Origin: Desulfovibrio sp.
Lineage (GTDB): Bacteria; Desulfobacterota; Desulfovibrionia; Desulfovibrionales; Desulfovibrionaceae
DNA: 61,062 nucleotides
Reading direction: 5' to 3'
Assembly: GCF_034006445.1 (NCBI RefSeq)
Contig: NZ_JAVESS010000019.1
Location: forward strand, 1-61,062
Each line of letters begins with the position of its first letter. Position 1 is the first letter of the stretch. The position numbers and the translations under genes are program-made. This document shows, one piece after another, positions 1-8,216 of this stretch. The notes beneath the pieces are model-generated. The model had not been told where the DNA came from, ran no database searches, and was given only the letters and a program-made list of their open reading frames with translations.

Positions 1-2
1 AC

Positions 3-236
3 ATGGGCAAGGATGAAAAAATTGTCACCTTCTGGTGCACCTGTTCCGTTCTGCACGCCCGTGTGCATGAAGGGCCAAACCCGGCTCTTGTACTCGGCAC
101 GGAGTTTACCAACTGGGCCGTACTTGAGCAGGGCAAATCGGACATTAACTGGTTCCACAGCACTCCCTCGCGGGGGGTGTCGCCCATAACCCAGTGGGTT
201 ATGCATATGGATATGGAGCAGCGCAGACTGCTCTGA
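3..236 (+). CDS. hypothetical protein, possibly the 3' part of a longer gene
   Basis: An open frame of 77 codons begins two bases into the window and ends at a TGA. It has no visible ribosome binding site because the upstream DNA is missing, so the ATG may be internal and the real start may lie outside. The peptide has two close cysteines (WCTCS) and is rich in tryptophan and methionine near the end. I do not recognise the family. It runs in the same direction as the corC-lnt-prfB group but is separated from it by about 300 bases of repeat DNA. Confidence 0.4.
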   Translation: MGKDEKIVTFWCTCSVLHARVHEGPNPALVLGTEFTNWAVLEQGKSDINWFHSTPSRGVSPITQWVMHMDMEQRRLL

Positions 237-237
237 A

Positions 238-411
238 GAAACGCTGATGTATTCCGTTTGGCGGTGTTGCTTTGTTTTTTTGAAACAGTAACGCTGTACC
301 AAGGTACCGCGCCGCGATGTTGCGTGGATTCAGACAATAATTGCTTTTGTCTGCAGAATGACACATTGAAATGTAAAATACTTCAAAGGTCATCTGATCC
401 AGACTGCGGCC
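238..411. repeat. chimeric relic: piece of repeat C joined to a decayed repeat A
   Basis: Bases 238-289 match the end of the C family (AAACGCTGATGTATTCCG, then a T-rich run and GAAACAGT). Bases 290-411 follow repeat A in order: a GCTG stem, a CGC stem, a TCTGCAGA-type stem and an AAATG/CATTT-type stem, all with many changes. The rest of the gap up to the corC start at 541 shows nothing beyond that gene's leader. Confidence 0.55.
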
Positions 412-540
412 ATGCTTCAAAGCCGGGACAGGCTGAACGCAGGCCACCCCGGCAGCGAAAACCGTTGGCAGCAAATGTAATGCAGGCCATTGCCGGCGCG
501 GCAGGCGCGCCCGGCCCCAATTTCAACCAAGGAGACTACA

Positions 541-1581
541 TTGGACGGCGGCTCGGAAGGTCATAGTACCATCTGGTCGCGCCTGAGCAGACTGTTCGGG
601 CACGACGATCAGGAATCTCTGGAAAAAGCCATTCTTGAAGCAAGCGCTGACGGCGAGGTGGAACCCGATGAGGAATCCATGCTGCTCGGCATTCTGCGAT
701 TCAACGATCTTCAGGTGCAGGACACAATGATCCCCCGCACCGATATCGACTGCGTTTCCCACGACATGCCCCTGAGCGAAGTGGCGCACATCATCGTGCG
801 CTCGGGGCACTCGCGCATTCCGGTATACAAGGAGACCCGCGACAACATCGTGGGCATTCTGCACGCCAAGGATCTGCTGCGCAGCATGCTTGACAAGGGC
901 GGCAAACCCTCGTCCATCGCCGAGCTTATCCGCGAGCCCTTCTTTGTGCCCGAAACCAAGTCCATACGGACGCTTCTTCAGGAATTTCGCGCACGCAAGC
1001 AGCATATTGCCATCGCTCTGGACGAGTACGGCGGCACCTCCGGGCTCATTACCATTGAGGACGTACTGGAAGAAATCGTCGGCGATATTGAGGACGAACA
1101 CGACGCTCCCCGGAAGGAAGACATCCGCCCCCTGAGCGATAATGCTTACGAACTCACGGGCCGCGCCCTGCTTGAAGACCTTGAGGACATGGGCGTTGAC
1201 CTGGATTCCGACGAGGTCGACACCATTGGCGGCTACCTCAGCATGGAGGCCGGTCATGTGCCTGCCCCAGGCGAAAGCTTTACGCTGCGCGGCTGGACCT
1301 TCACCGTGCTTGAAGCCGACCGCAAGCTCATCCTGCGTCTGCGCATGGAACCAGCGAGCAGCGCCGCCAGCCGTTCAGACGCGGAAATCGGGACAGCGCA
1401 TGAGGCTGATCAGGCTTCATCCTCCGTTACTGCCGGTGCGCAAGACGAACAGGCAACTCTCGGCACCAAGGCCACAGCCATGGTTGACGATATCCACAGC
1501 ACCATGGTGCAGTCCGCTCAGGCCAACACGCTGACGGAAACCGATGCTGTCCGCCCGGTGGATTCTCCGGCCAGGGTATGA
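541..1581 (+). CDS. corC: CBS-domain protein of the HlyC/CorC (magnesium/cobalt efflux accessory) family
   Basis: The protein matches the cytosolic HlyC/CorC family: an acidic N-terminus, a CBS pair at roughly residues 55-165 (TMIPRTDID, then the second repeat ending near GGTSGLITIEDVLEEIVGDI), and a CorC-type transporter-associated domain at about residues 200-280. Members are linked to divalent metal handling; the exact role here is inferred. I chose the TTG at 541 because AAGGAG lies at 529-534, while the in-frame ATG at 490 has no such site. The last 65 residues are low-complexity Ala/Thr/Ser. Its stop overlaps the lnt start (ATGA). The neighbourhood corC-lnt-prfB is a usual one in this group. 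Confidence 0.88.
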   Translation: MDGGSEGHSTIWSRLSRLFGHDDQESLEKAILEASADGEVEPDEESMLLGILRFNDLQVQDTMIPRTDIDCVSHDMPLSEVAHIIVRSGHSRIPVYKETRDNIVGILHAKDLLRSMLDKGGKPSSIAELIREPFFVPETKSIRTLLQEFRARKQHIAIALDEYGGTSGLITIEDVLEEIVGDIEDEHDAPRKEDIRPLSDNAYELTGRALLEDLEDMGVDLDSDEVDTIGGYLSMEAGHVPAPGESFTLRGWTFTVLEADRKLILRLRMEPASSAASRSDAEIGTAHEADQASSSVTAGAQDEQATLGTKATAMVDDIHSTMVQSAQANTLTETDAVRPVDSPARV

Positions 1582-3536
1582 GCCATGCTCAGGGTATGAG
1601 TCCTGCCCAGAGTATGAGTCCTACGCTGGCCGCCACCTTCCGTCCTGACAGATCCGCGCTGCTTACAGGCATGGCGGGCGCGGCAGGCATATGGCTGGGC
1701 TTTCCCAACGACATGGCTGGCCTGCCGCCGCTGGTTCTGCTGTGGCCAGTAGCCCTGGCCTGGCTCGGCCTGTTCGCTCCCACGTTCGCCGCCGCACTGC
1801 GTCGGGGCTGGCTCTGCAGCATGGCCGGAGGCATGGCGGCCCTCTACTGGCTCACCATGCCCGTACACAATGTGGGCGGCCTGCCGTGGCTTCTGGCCAT
1901 ACCCTGCGCCCTCTTCATCGTGGCCTGTATTTCCAGCGCCGGAGGGCTGTTCGCCGTGGCAGCGCATTTGCTGCGCCGCCGCCCCCCCATCCTGTGGGCC
2001 GTAGTGCTGGGACTGTTGTGGTATGTGCTTGAAGCCCTTTACGCTCTGGCCCTGGGCTTTCCCTGGCTGGAGCTTTCAGGCGCGCTTGCCGCATGGCCCC
2101 TGCTGGTTCAGGGGGCAGACACGGTGGGCGCGTACGGCCTGTCCGGCCTGTGGGTCATGGCCGCCCTTCTCTTCGCCCTGGGCCTGCTGCCGCACCCTGC
2201 CGCCACACCTTGCCCCAATACCGCCCCCTGTTCCAATGCCTCCCCTTGCCCCAATGCCACCCCTGGCCCCACTGCTGCGGCCTGTAAAGACGCAGCAGAA
2301 GACGGCGGGCAAAGCGGCAAAAAAAGCAGCAAGAAAGGCGACGCAAAACATGGCGCGAATGACGGCGCGAATGACGGCGCGAATGACATCGCGAATGACA
2401 TCGCGGAAGACGGCGCGGGAGACATCGCGGCGGCCTCTGGCACGCCCGGCAACTCCGGCCCTGACCTTGGCCCTGACTTTGGCCCTGGCCCTGGCCCTGA
2501 CTTTGGCCCTGGCCCTGCTGGCCCGAAGAAATCATGGCGGCCCGCCAGCCTTGTCTGCGGCCTTGCCATGACCTGCCTGCTGCTGGGCTACGGCGCGCTG
2601 CGGCTGCATCAGCAGCCCCTCATAACCGACCCCGTGGGGCCGCAAAGCGTGCAGGCACTCTTTGTGGAAGGCAATGTGGATCAGAACCAGAAGTGGCTGC
2701 CCGCTTTCCAGCGCCAGACCGTTGATCTGTATTTGCGTCTTACCTATGATGCCCTGGCGCAACGGCCTGGCGAACACCCGCTTATCATCTGGCCCGAAAC
2801 GGCCTTGCCCTTCTTTTTTGAGACCAACCAGCTGCATTCACCACGGGTGCGGCAATTGTCGTCCGTCACCGGCAGCCCCCTGCTTGTGGGCGCGCCCGGC
2901 CTTGAGCGCCGGCCGGACAAAAAAGAGCCCGACGTCTTTAACCGCGCCTTTCTGCTGACGCCGCCCGACGGCGCTGTGGCCGGATACTACGACAAGGAAC
3001 ACCTGGTTCCTTTTGGCGAATACCTGCCGGAATGGCTCAACTGGAGCTTTCTTGAAGCCCTGCTGCAGGGCGTTGGCGTCTACCAGACAGGCACGGCCAT
3101 CGCGCCCCTGCGCTACGACAATCTTGCTATGGGCATGCTCATTTGCTATGAAGGCATATTTCCCTGGCTGGCGCAGGCACGTGTCGCAGATGGCGCCAAT
3201 ATCCTGGTTGACATCAGCAACGACGGCTGGTTCGGCGCTACCCCCGCACCGCGCCAGCACCTGTACCTGACCGCGCTTCGCGCCATTGAACAGAACCGCT
3301 GGATACTGCGTGGCACCAACACCGGCATTTCCGTGGTGGTGGACGCCCGCGGGCGTCTGACCATGCGCGGCGCACAGTTCAGGGAACAGGCGCTCTGGGG
3401 CCGCGCCGCGCTTGAAAGCGCGCCAAGCCTGTACCACCGCCTGTGGCCGTGGCCCCTGCCCGCAGCCGCCGTCCTGCTGGTTGTCCTGCTTTTGCCAGGC
3501 TGCCGCTGCAGGTCACGGCGCAATACCGACGCCTGA
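1578..3536 (+). CDS. lnt: apolipoprotein N-acyltransferase with a large low-complexity loop
   Basis: Lnt transfers an acyl chain from phospholipid to the N-terminal cysteine of lipoproteins at the periplasmic face of the inner membrane. The N-terminal half holds five or six hydrophobic segments, followed by a nitrilase-fold domain with the expected Glu (IWPETALPF, near 408), Lys (YDKEHLVPFGEYLP, near 473) and Cys (MLICYEGIF, near 523), plus ISNDGWFG. At 652 residues it is much longer than usual. The excess is an insertion at about residues 205-320 made of Pro/Ala/Asn/Asp/Gly repeats. The start overlaps the corC stop by ATGA, so translation is probably coupled. A C-terminal membrane segment follows the enzyme domain. 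Confidence 0.93.
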   Translation: MSHAQGMSPAQSMSPTLAATFRPDRSALLTGMAGAAGIWLGFPNDMAGLPPLVLLWPVALAWLGLFAPTFAAALRRGWLCSMAGGMAALYWLTMPVHNVGGLPWLLAIPCALFIVACISSAGGLFAVAAHLLRRRPPILWAVVLGLLWYVLEALYALALGFPWLELSGALAAWPLLVQGADTVGAYGLSGLWVMAALLFALGLLPHPAATPCPNTAPCSNASPCPNATPGPTAAACKDAAEDGGQSGKKSSKKGDAKHGANDGANDGANDIANDIAEDGAGDIAAASGTPGNSGPDLGPDFGPGPGPDFGPGPAGPKKSWRPASLVCGLAMTCLLLGYGALRLHQQPLITDPVGPQSVQALFVEGNVDQNQKWLPAFQRQTVDLYLRLTYDALAQRPGEHPLIIWPETALPFFFETNQLHSPRVRQLSSVTGSPLLVGAPGLERRPDKKEPDVFNRAFLLTPPDGAVAGYYDKEHLVPFGEYLPEWLNWSFLEALLQGVGVYQTGTAIAPLRYDNLAMGMLICYEGIFPWLAQARVADGANILVDISNDGWFGATPAPRQHLYLTALRAIEQNRWILRGTNTGISVVVDARGRLTMRGAQFREQALWGRAALESAPSLYHRLWPWPLPAAAVLLVVLLLPGCRCRSRRNTDA

Positions 3537-3605
3537 TATTGATTGGCGGCCATTACGGTCGCTTTCCGGCACAGTCCGGGCTCACCTTCAACCAATCGAC
3601 CCGTC

Positions 3606-4719
3606 ATGTTGCAACTTTCAGATCTTCGCGCCGCCTGCAATCCGCTTACCCAACGCTTTTCCTCCCTCTGGGGGCGACTTTGACGTTGCGGCCAGCGAAA
3701 AAAGGCTGCAAGCCATAGAAACAGAAATTTCACGCCCCGGCGCGTGGGACAAGCCAGAGACTCTTACACCTGTTCTGCAGGAAAAACGGCGACTTGAAGA
3801 CGAAGTTGGCCGCCTGAACAGGCTCAAAACCTGTCATGACGACATGAACGAGTGGCTGGCCCTAGCCACTGAAAGCGCAGACCCCGAAGCGCTCGAATCT
3901 CTGGCCAACCAGCAAAAAGAACTGACCGCGCTGCTGGACGAGACCGAGCTTGTGATGCTGCTTTCCGCCGAGGAAGACAGCCAGGACGCCATACTTGAAA
4001 TCCACCCCGGAGCTGGCGGCACCGAATCGCAGGACTGGGCCGAAATGCTGTTGCGCATGTATAACCGCTGGGCCGCCGACCACGGCTACAAGGTTGAAGA
4101 GATGGATTTTCTGGGCGGCGATGAAGCGGGAATCAAGAGCGTTACCCTGCGCATAGCCGGCCCCCACGCCTTTGGTTTTCTCAAGGGCGAGCGCGGCATC
4201 CACCGCCTTATCCGCATTTCTCCCTTTGACTCTTCGGGCCGCAGGCACACGTCCTTCGCCTCGGTGGACGTCATCCCCGACGCTGGCGACGATATCGAAC
4301 TGGATATCAAGGAAGCCGACCTGCGCGTGGACATTTTCCGCTCCAGCGGCCCCGGTGGCCAGAGCGTCAACACCACAAGCTCGGCGGTGCGCATCACCCA
4401 CATTCCCACGGGCATTTCCGCCCAGTGCCAGAATGAAAAATCGCAGCACCACAACAAGGAAACCGCCATGCGCGTTCTGCGCGCCCGCCTGTACAACATG
4501 GAGCTTGAAAAGCGCGACGCGGCCCGTCAGGCCCAGTACGCGGGCAAGGACGCCATAGCCTTTGGCAGCCAGATACGCACGTACACCCTGCAACCCTACC
4601 GCCTGGTCAAAGACCACCGCACGGGCACCGAAGTGGGCGATGTGGATGCTGTTCTGGACGGCCATATCGACGCCTTCCAACACGACTACCTTTTGTATCG
4701 CCATGAGCAGCAACGCTGA
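3606..4719 (+). CDS. prfB: peptide chain release factor 2, made through a +1 programmed frameshift
   Basis: RF2 releases peptides at UGA and UAA. The reading frame is join(3606..3680, 3682..4719), 370 residues. A 25-codon opening frame (MLQLSDLRAACNP...) runs to an in-frame TGA at 3681-3683, and the body continues in the +1 frame as LDVAASEKRLQ. The body contains the anticodon-like SPF motif (RISPFDSSG) and the catalytic GGQ loop (SSGPGGQSVNTTSS). Only the shifted product has a full RF2 N-terminal domain. No strong ribosome binding site is visible at the ATG. The gene lies 69 bases after lnt, and its end overlaps the next gene. Confidence 0.96.
3668..3684 (+). promoter_or_regulatory. prfB +1 frameshift signal
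   Basis: The sequence reads CTGGGGGCGACTTTGAC. A GGGGG Shine-Dalgarno-like stretch lies just before CTT TGA C, the classic arrangement. When RF2 is scarce, the ribosome pauses at the weak UGA and slips from CUU to UUU in the +1 frame. RF2 thereby limits its own synthesis. Confidence 0.93.
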
Positions 4720-5527
4720 ACTTGACGCCCTGGCGCGCGAGCTGCTGGCCCTGCGCACGGCGGGCGCGGCGGACGATCCCGTGCCCGGCGCGGGGTCTCA
4801 ACTGCCGCATACCGTGCTGGTGGCCCGCCTTTTGTCGGGCTTCAGCCCCGACCGCTGGCAGAGCTTCTGCCGCGACTACGCGGAAAGCAGATGGTGCGTG
4901 CTGCCCGTGGCAGGGTCGGCTCTGCCCGATACCATGCCTGACCCCCGGCCCGAACTGCCGAGCCAGGTGGTCAACGTGCTCATCAACAGGCTTTTCCTGG
5001 ATCAGATAGAGCGCGAAGTCTTGCGTTTTTCGCGTTCAGGGGGCGACCTTTGCCTCATATATGCCGATATTACTTACAGAAACGCAGCCGACACGCCGTG
5101 GGGACGGGATGAGTTTGAGCATCTGGATGCTGCCCTGGCCGCCGCCTTGCGTGAACACAGCGAAGCCTGCGACAGCCTCAGTCATGTGGCCGGGGGGCGC
5201 TATTCCCTGCTGTTGCCAGGGGTGAACCCTTTGCGGGCGCGTCTGCTGGCCGACCAGATACAAAAAACCTTTGTGCGCCAGGTCGGGCTGCGCAATACGG
5301 CGCTGGCCAGCAACGGCCCTGTGTGCGCGCTTGGCATTGCCTGCATAAATCCGGGAACAGGCGCCACCGGCCAAACCCTGCTGACCCAGGCGGAAGACGC
5401 CCTGAAAAACGCGCTGTCGCAACAAAGCGGCCATATCTGCCTTGCGGGCGGCGCAAGCCTGGAAGAACGGGCAAGCCTTGTACATTCCAGTGAAAAACGC
5501 TTTCTTTTCTTCGGGAGAAACAACTGA
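4703..5527 (+). CDS. degenerate GGDEF-domain protein
   Basis: The protein has 274 residues, with a GGDEF-like fold from about residue 90 to the end (LDQIEREVLRFSRSGGDLCLIYADI, then HVAGGRYSLLLPG). The signature has decayed from GGDEF to AGGRY near residue 163, so diguanylate cyclase activity is unlikely. It may bind nucleotide or act as a partner protein. The N-terminal 90 residues are not recognised. The ATG overlaps the end of prfB by 17 bases, and its stop overlaps the next start (TGATG), so it is probably translated together with both. Pairing with a MinD-like ATPase suggests a shared role in positioning or polarity, which is inference. Confidence 0.75.
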   Translation: MSSNAELDALARELLALRTAGAADDPVPGAGSQLPHTVLVARLLSGFSPDRWQSFCRDYAESRWCVLPVAGSALPDTMPDPRPELPSQVVNVLINRLFLDQIEREVLRFSRSGGDLCLIYADITYRNAADTPWGRDEFEHLDAALAAALREHSEACDSLSHVAGGRYSLLLPGVNPLRARLLADQIQKTFVRQVGLRNTALASNGPVCALGIACINPGTGATGQTLLTQAEDALKNALSQQSGHICLAGGASLEERASLVHSSEKRFLFFGRNN

Positions 5528-6339
5528 TGGCAAATAAAACCTTGAGCGTGGTCCTGCTCAGCGGCAAGGGCGGGGTCGGAAAAACCAATATTTCGCTCAA
5601 TCTGGCCTGCGCTCTGTTCCAGATGGGCTTTAAAAACCTGCTCATGGACTGCGATCTGGGCCTTGCCAACCTTGACGTATTGCTGGGCATCACGCCCGAG
5701 GGCAATCTGCAAAACGCCCTGCTGGGCGAGGCGCAGATTCGCGACGTGCTGCACCATGTGGAGCCCGAAGGCTTTGACGTGCTGCCTGCCGCATCGGGTG
5801 TGCCCGAACTCACCGAACTGCAGCCCGACATGCGCGATGTGCTGCTGGCCCGCCTTGAGCCCGAACTGAACAGGTACGATTATGTCTTCATGGACGTGGG
5901 CGCGGGCATTTCCGGCACAGTGCAGACCTTTGCCTCCATGGCGGCCATGCGCATTGTGGTCATCACCCCGGAACCCACATCGCTGACAGACAGCTACGCG
6001 CTTATCAAGGTGCTCAACGCCCGCTACGGGCTGCGCGACTTTATGGTCATCGTCAATCAGGTCGCTTCCGCCAGCGAGGCCAAGTCCGCCTTTGACAAGC
6101 TGCACGGCGCGTGCCGCCATTTTCTGCATCTTGAGCCCGTGCTGCTGGGGCATATCCGCAATGACAAAAAACTGCCCGAAGCAGTCTGTCACCAGCAGCC
6201 CCTCATGCACTACGCCCCAGGCTGCCCAGCGGCCCAGGACCTGCACAATCTGGCTTTGCGCCTGCAAAGGCTGCGCCTTGGCATGGCCGACTGGCTGGCC
6301 CCCCGAAAAATTCTTCAGCCGCTTCCCGATAAACACTAG
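5527..6339 (+). CDS. MinD/ParA-family ATPase, FlhG (FleN/MotR)-like
   Basis: This is a deviant Walker ATPase of 270 residues. The P-loop LLSGKGGVGKTNIS lies at residues 9-22, and the second motif DCDLGLANLDVLLG at about 40-53. LANLDVLLG is typical of the FlhG branch that sets flagellar number and place, while chromosome-partition ParA proteins differ there. No flagellar gene is adjacent, so the assignment stays at family level. The protein lacks an obvious C-terminal amphipathic helix of the MinD kind. The start overlaps the preceding GGDEF-like gene. Its TAG stop is made from the TA target and first G of a repeat A element. Confidence 0.85.
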   Translation: MANKTLSVVLLSGKGGVGKTNISLNLACALFQMGFKNLLMDCDLGLANLDVLLGITPEGNLQNALLGEAQIRDVLHHVEPEGFDVLPAASGVPELTELQPDMRDVLLARLEPELNRYDYVFMDVGAGISGTVQTFASMAAMRIVVITPEPTSLTDSYALIKVLNARYGLRDFMVIVNQVASASEAKSAFDKLHGACRHFLHLEPVLLGHIRNDKKLPEAVCHQQPLMHYAPGCPAAQDLHNLALRLQRLRLGMADWLAPRKILQPLPDKH

Positions 6340-6484
6340 AGCATTTTACCTTTAAAAAAGTGTACATGCTCTAACGCTGCACTTTCGTGCAACGCGCCAC
6401 AACATGGCGTAGATTCAGCCGAAAATCATATTTTTCGGCTGAATGAAATTTTGAAATGCTTCTCATTTCAAAATTGATCTGCTC
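6339..6484. mobile_element. repeat A, complete copy (miniature element)
   Basis: This 146-base copy begins directly after TA 6337-6338, inside the stop codon of the ATPase gene. It contains the hairpin series typical of the family: GAGCATTTTACC/GTACATGCTC, GCTGCAC/GTGCAAC, CGCCACAACATGGCG, TTCAGCCGAAAA/TTTTCGGCTGAA and TTTTGAAATG/CATTTCAAAA. The right flank is CA, perhaps a mutated TA. The rest of the gap to HU at 6717 carries a possible -35 TTGACG at 6522-6527 and no gene. Confidence 0.8.
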
Positions 6485-6716
6485 CAAGAAGAGCGTAAAA
6501 AGCCTGCGTGGACTGTTTACCTTGACGCACAAAAGGTATAGGTTTGAATTAGCAATAGATGCCTATTGATCACTTGCTTGGCATTTGGCCTTTGAAGCGT
6601 GGGGAGGATTGTGGCGAACACAAAAAATTGCCAACAATACCACCAAGATACTGGACGAGCTCTACCGTTTCAGGCAGAATGCTTCCGCGAGTAACAAACG
6701 CAGTTACGGAGGCGTG

Positions 6717-6992
6717 ATGAACAAAAGCGAACTTATCAAGGCGCTGGCCGACGAAACCAATATCCCCTTTGATGACGCGTCAATGGTGGTAAACACCTTT
6801 TTCGACGCCATGAAGCAGTCCCTTCTTGCCGGAGAGCGCATTGAAATTCGCGGCTTTGGCAGCTTTAAAATCAAAGAGTATGAGGGCTATGCGGGTCGCA
6901 ACCCCAAGACGGGGGAAAGCGTCACCGTATCCTCGAAACGTCTGCCCTTTTTCCGCGCTGGCAAGGAACTGAAAGAATTTATAAATCAATAG
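6717..6992 (+). CDS. HU/IHF-family DNA-binding protein
   Basis: This nucleoid protein has 91 residues, the normal length for the family. It starts MNKSELIKALADE, and the DNA-binding arm signature GFGSFKIKEYEGYAGRNPKTGE follows in the usual place (described here by its ends only: GFGSFK to NPKTGE). It compacts and bends DNA as a dimer. The ATG at 6717 has GGAGG at 6708-6712. A longer in-frame opening upstream lacks support. HU and IHF subunits cannot be told apart firmly by eye; the alpha-helix start and arm look more like HU. It stands alone, with dapA following after 114 bases. Confidence 0.93.
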   Translation: MNKSELIKALADETNIPFDDASMVVNTFFDAMKQSLLAGERIEIRGFGSFKIKEYEGYAGRNPKTGESVTVSSKRLPFFRAGKELKEFINQ

Positions 6993-7106
6993 GCATAGTT
7001 GCATAACGCGGCTTTGCCGCAATCTGAGCCGAACGGGATGAGGGTGCGCCTTCAATCTCGGCGTTCGGCCATCCATAGGTGCGCAAAGCGCGCCAAGGAG
7101 ACCGTC

Positions 7107-7985
7107 ATGCTGTTTTCCGGTGCTATGACAGCGCTTGTCACCCCTTTCAAGAACAACGCCCTTGACGAGGAAGCCTACCGAAACTTCATTGAGTTCCAGA
7201 TCACTGAAGGCATTCATGGCCTGGTGCCCTGCGGCACCACTGGCGAATCCGCCACCCTCAGCCACGAGGAGCACGAAAGGGTCATTGAAATCTGCATCGA
7301 TCAGGCCAAGGGGCGCGTTCCCGTTCTGGCCGGAGCCGGTTCAAACAACACGATTGAAGCCATCCGCCTGACCCGCTTCGCCAAAAAGGCCGGGGCCGAC
7401 GGAGCGTTGCTCATCACGCCCTATTACAACAAGCCGACTCAGGAAGGGCTGTTCCAGCACTACAAGGCCATAGCAGAAGCCGTTGACCTGCCCCTTGTGC
7501 CCTACAACGTGCCCGGCCGTACCGGGTGCAACCTGTTGCCGGAAACCCTGGCTCGCCTGGCCAAGGCTTTTCCCAACATTGTTGGCGTCAAGGAAGCCAC
7601 CGGCGACATGGCCCAGGGCAGCAAAACCCTGTCCAGCTGCCCACAGGGGTTCAGTGTGCTTTCCGGTGACGACTTCACCGCCCTGCCCCTCATGGCACTG
7701 GGCGGCCATGGCATCATTTCCGTTACGTCCAACCTTGTGCCTGGCCGTGTGGCCGCCATGGTCAACGCCTTCCGCAAGGGCGACGTTGCCGGGGCCGCGC
7801 GCATCCATCATGAACTTTTCCCGCTGCACGAAGCCATGTTCTTTGAAAGCAACCCCATCCCGGCCAAGACGGCCCTGCACCTCATGGGCAAGATGGAAGC
7901 CGAACTGCGCCTGCCCCTTTGCGCCATAGGCACGGCGGCCAAAGAAAAGCTTACTGCAGTGTTGCGCCAAATGAAGCTCATCTAG
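7107..7985 (+). CDS. dapA: 4-hydroxy-tetrahydrodipicolinate synthase
   Basis: DapA condenses pyruvate with aspartate semialdehyde, the first committed step to diaminopimelate and lysine. The 292 residues are the normal family length. Visible signatures are the pyruvate-binding GTTGESATLS (near 44-53), the YYNKPTQEG loop with the catalytic-dyad tyrosine region, PYNVPGRTG, and the Schiff-base lysine in VGVKEATGD near 162. The ATG at 7107 follows AAGGAG at 7095-7100. The stop TAG is formed at the junction with a short repeat A relic. A strong hairpin terminator follows at about 8100. Confidence 0.97.
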   Translation: MLFSGAMTALVTPFKNNALDEEAYRNFIEFQITEGIHGLVPCGTTGESATLSHEEHERVIEICIDQAKGRVPVLAGAGSNNTIEAIRLTRFAKKAGADGALLITPYYNKPTQEGLFQHYKAIAEAVDLPLVPYNVPGRTGCNLLPETLARLAKAFPNIVGVKEATGDMAQGSKTLSSCPQGFSVLSGDDFTALPLMALGGHGIISVTSNLVPGRVAAMVNAFRKGDVAGAARIHHELFPLHEAMFFESNPIPAKTALHLMGKMEAELRLPLCAIGTAAKEKLTAVLRQMKLI

Positions 7986-8030
7986 ACCAGAGTTATTTTG
8001 AAATGCTTCACATTTCAAAATTAAATGCTC
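7985..8030. repeat. short repeat A derivative at the dapA stop
   Basis: Only the ends and one hairpin (TTTTGAAATG, CTT, CACATTTCAAAA) of the A family remain, 46 bases in all. It starts after TA 7983-7984, so its first G completes the dapA TAG. The right end is ATGCTC followed by TG. Confidence 0.65.
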
Positions 8031-8096
8031 TGGGCTGAAAACATTCGACCGCAGCGCTTCAAGCGCTAGGCCCGCCCTGCGGAAGCCTGTAAGCCA

Positions 8097-8128
8097 AATC
8101 CCCGGCAGTGTACTGCCGGGGATTTTCT
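8097..8128 (+). terminator. intrinsic terminator after dapA
   Basis: AATCCCCGGCAGT pairs with ACTGCCGGGGATT around a two-base loop, followed by TTTTC. It is well placed to end the dapA transcript. Confidence 0.8.
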
Positions 8129-8135
8129 ACATATA

Positions 8136-8181
8136 AAAAAGCAGACTGGCCGCCCCAGGGGGTGACCAGTCTGCTTTTTTA
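8136..8181. terminator. bidirectional terminator between dapA and adh
   Basis: AGCAGACTGG pairs with CCAGTCTGCT, with an A-run before and a T-run after, so it can act on both strands. It lies 36 bases past the adh stop and probably mainly serves that minus-strand gene. Confidence 0.8.
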
Positions 8182-8216
8182 CGGCGCTGCCCGTGCAGGT
8201 CGCCTGCTCTCAAAAC

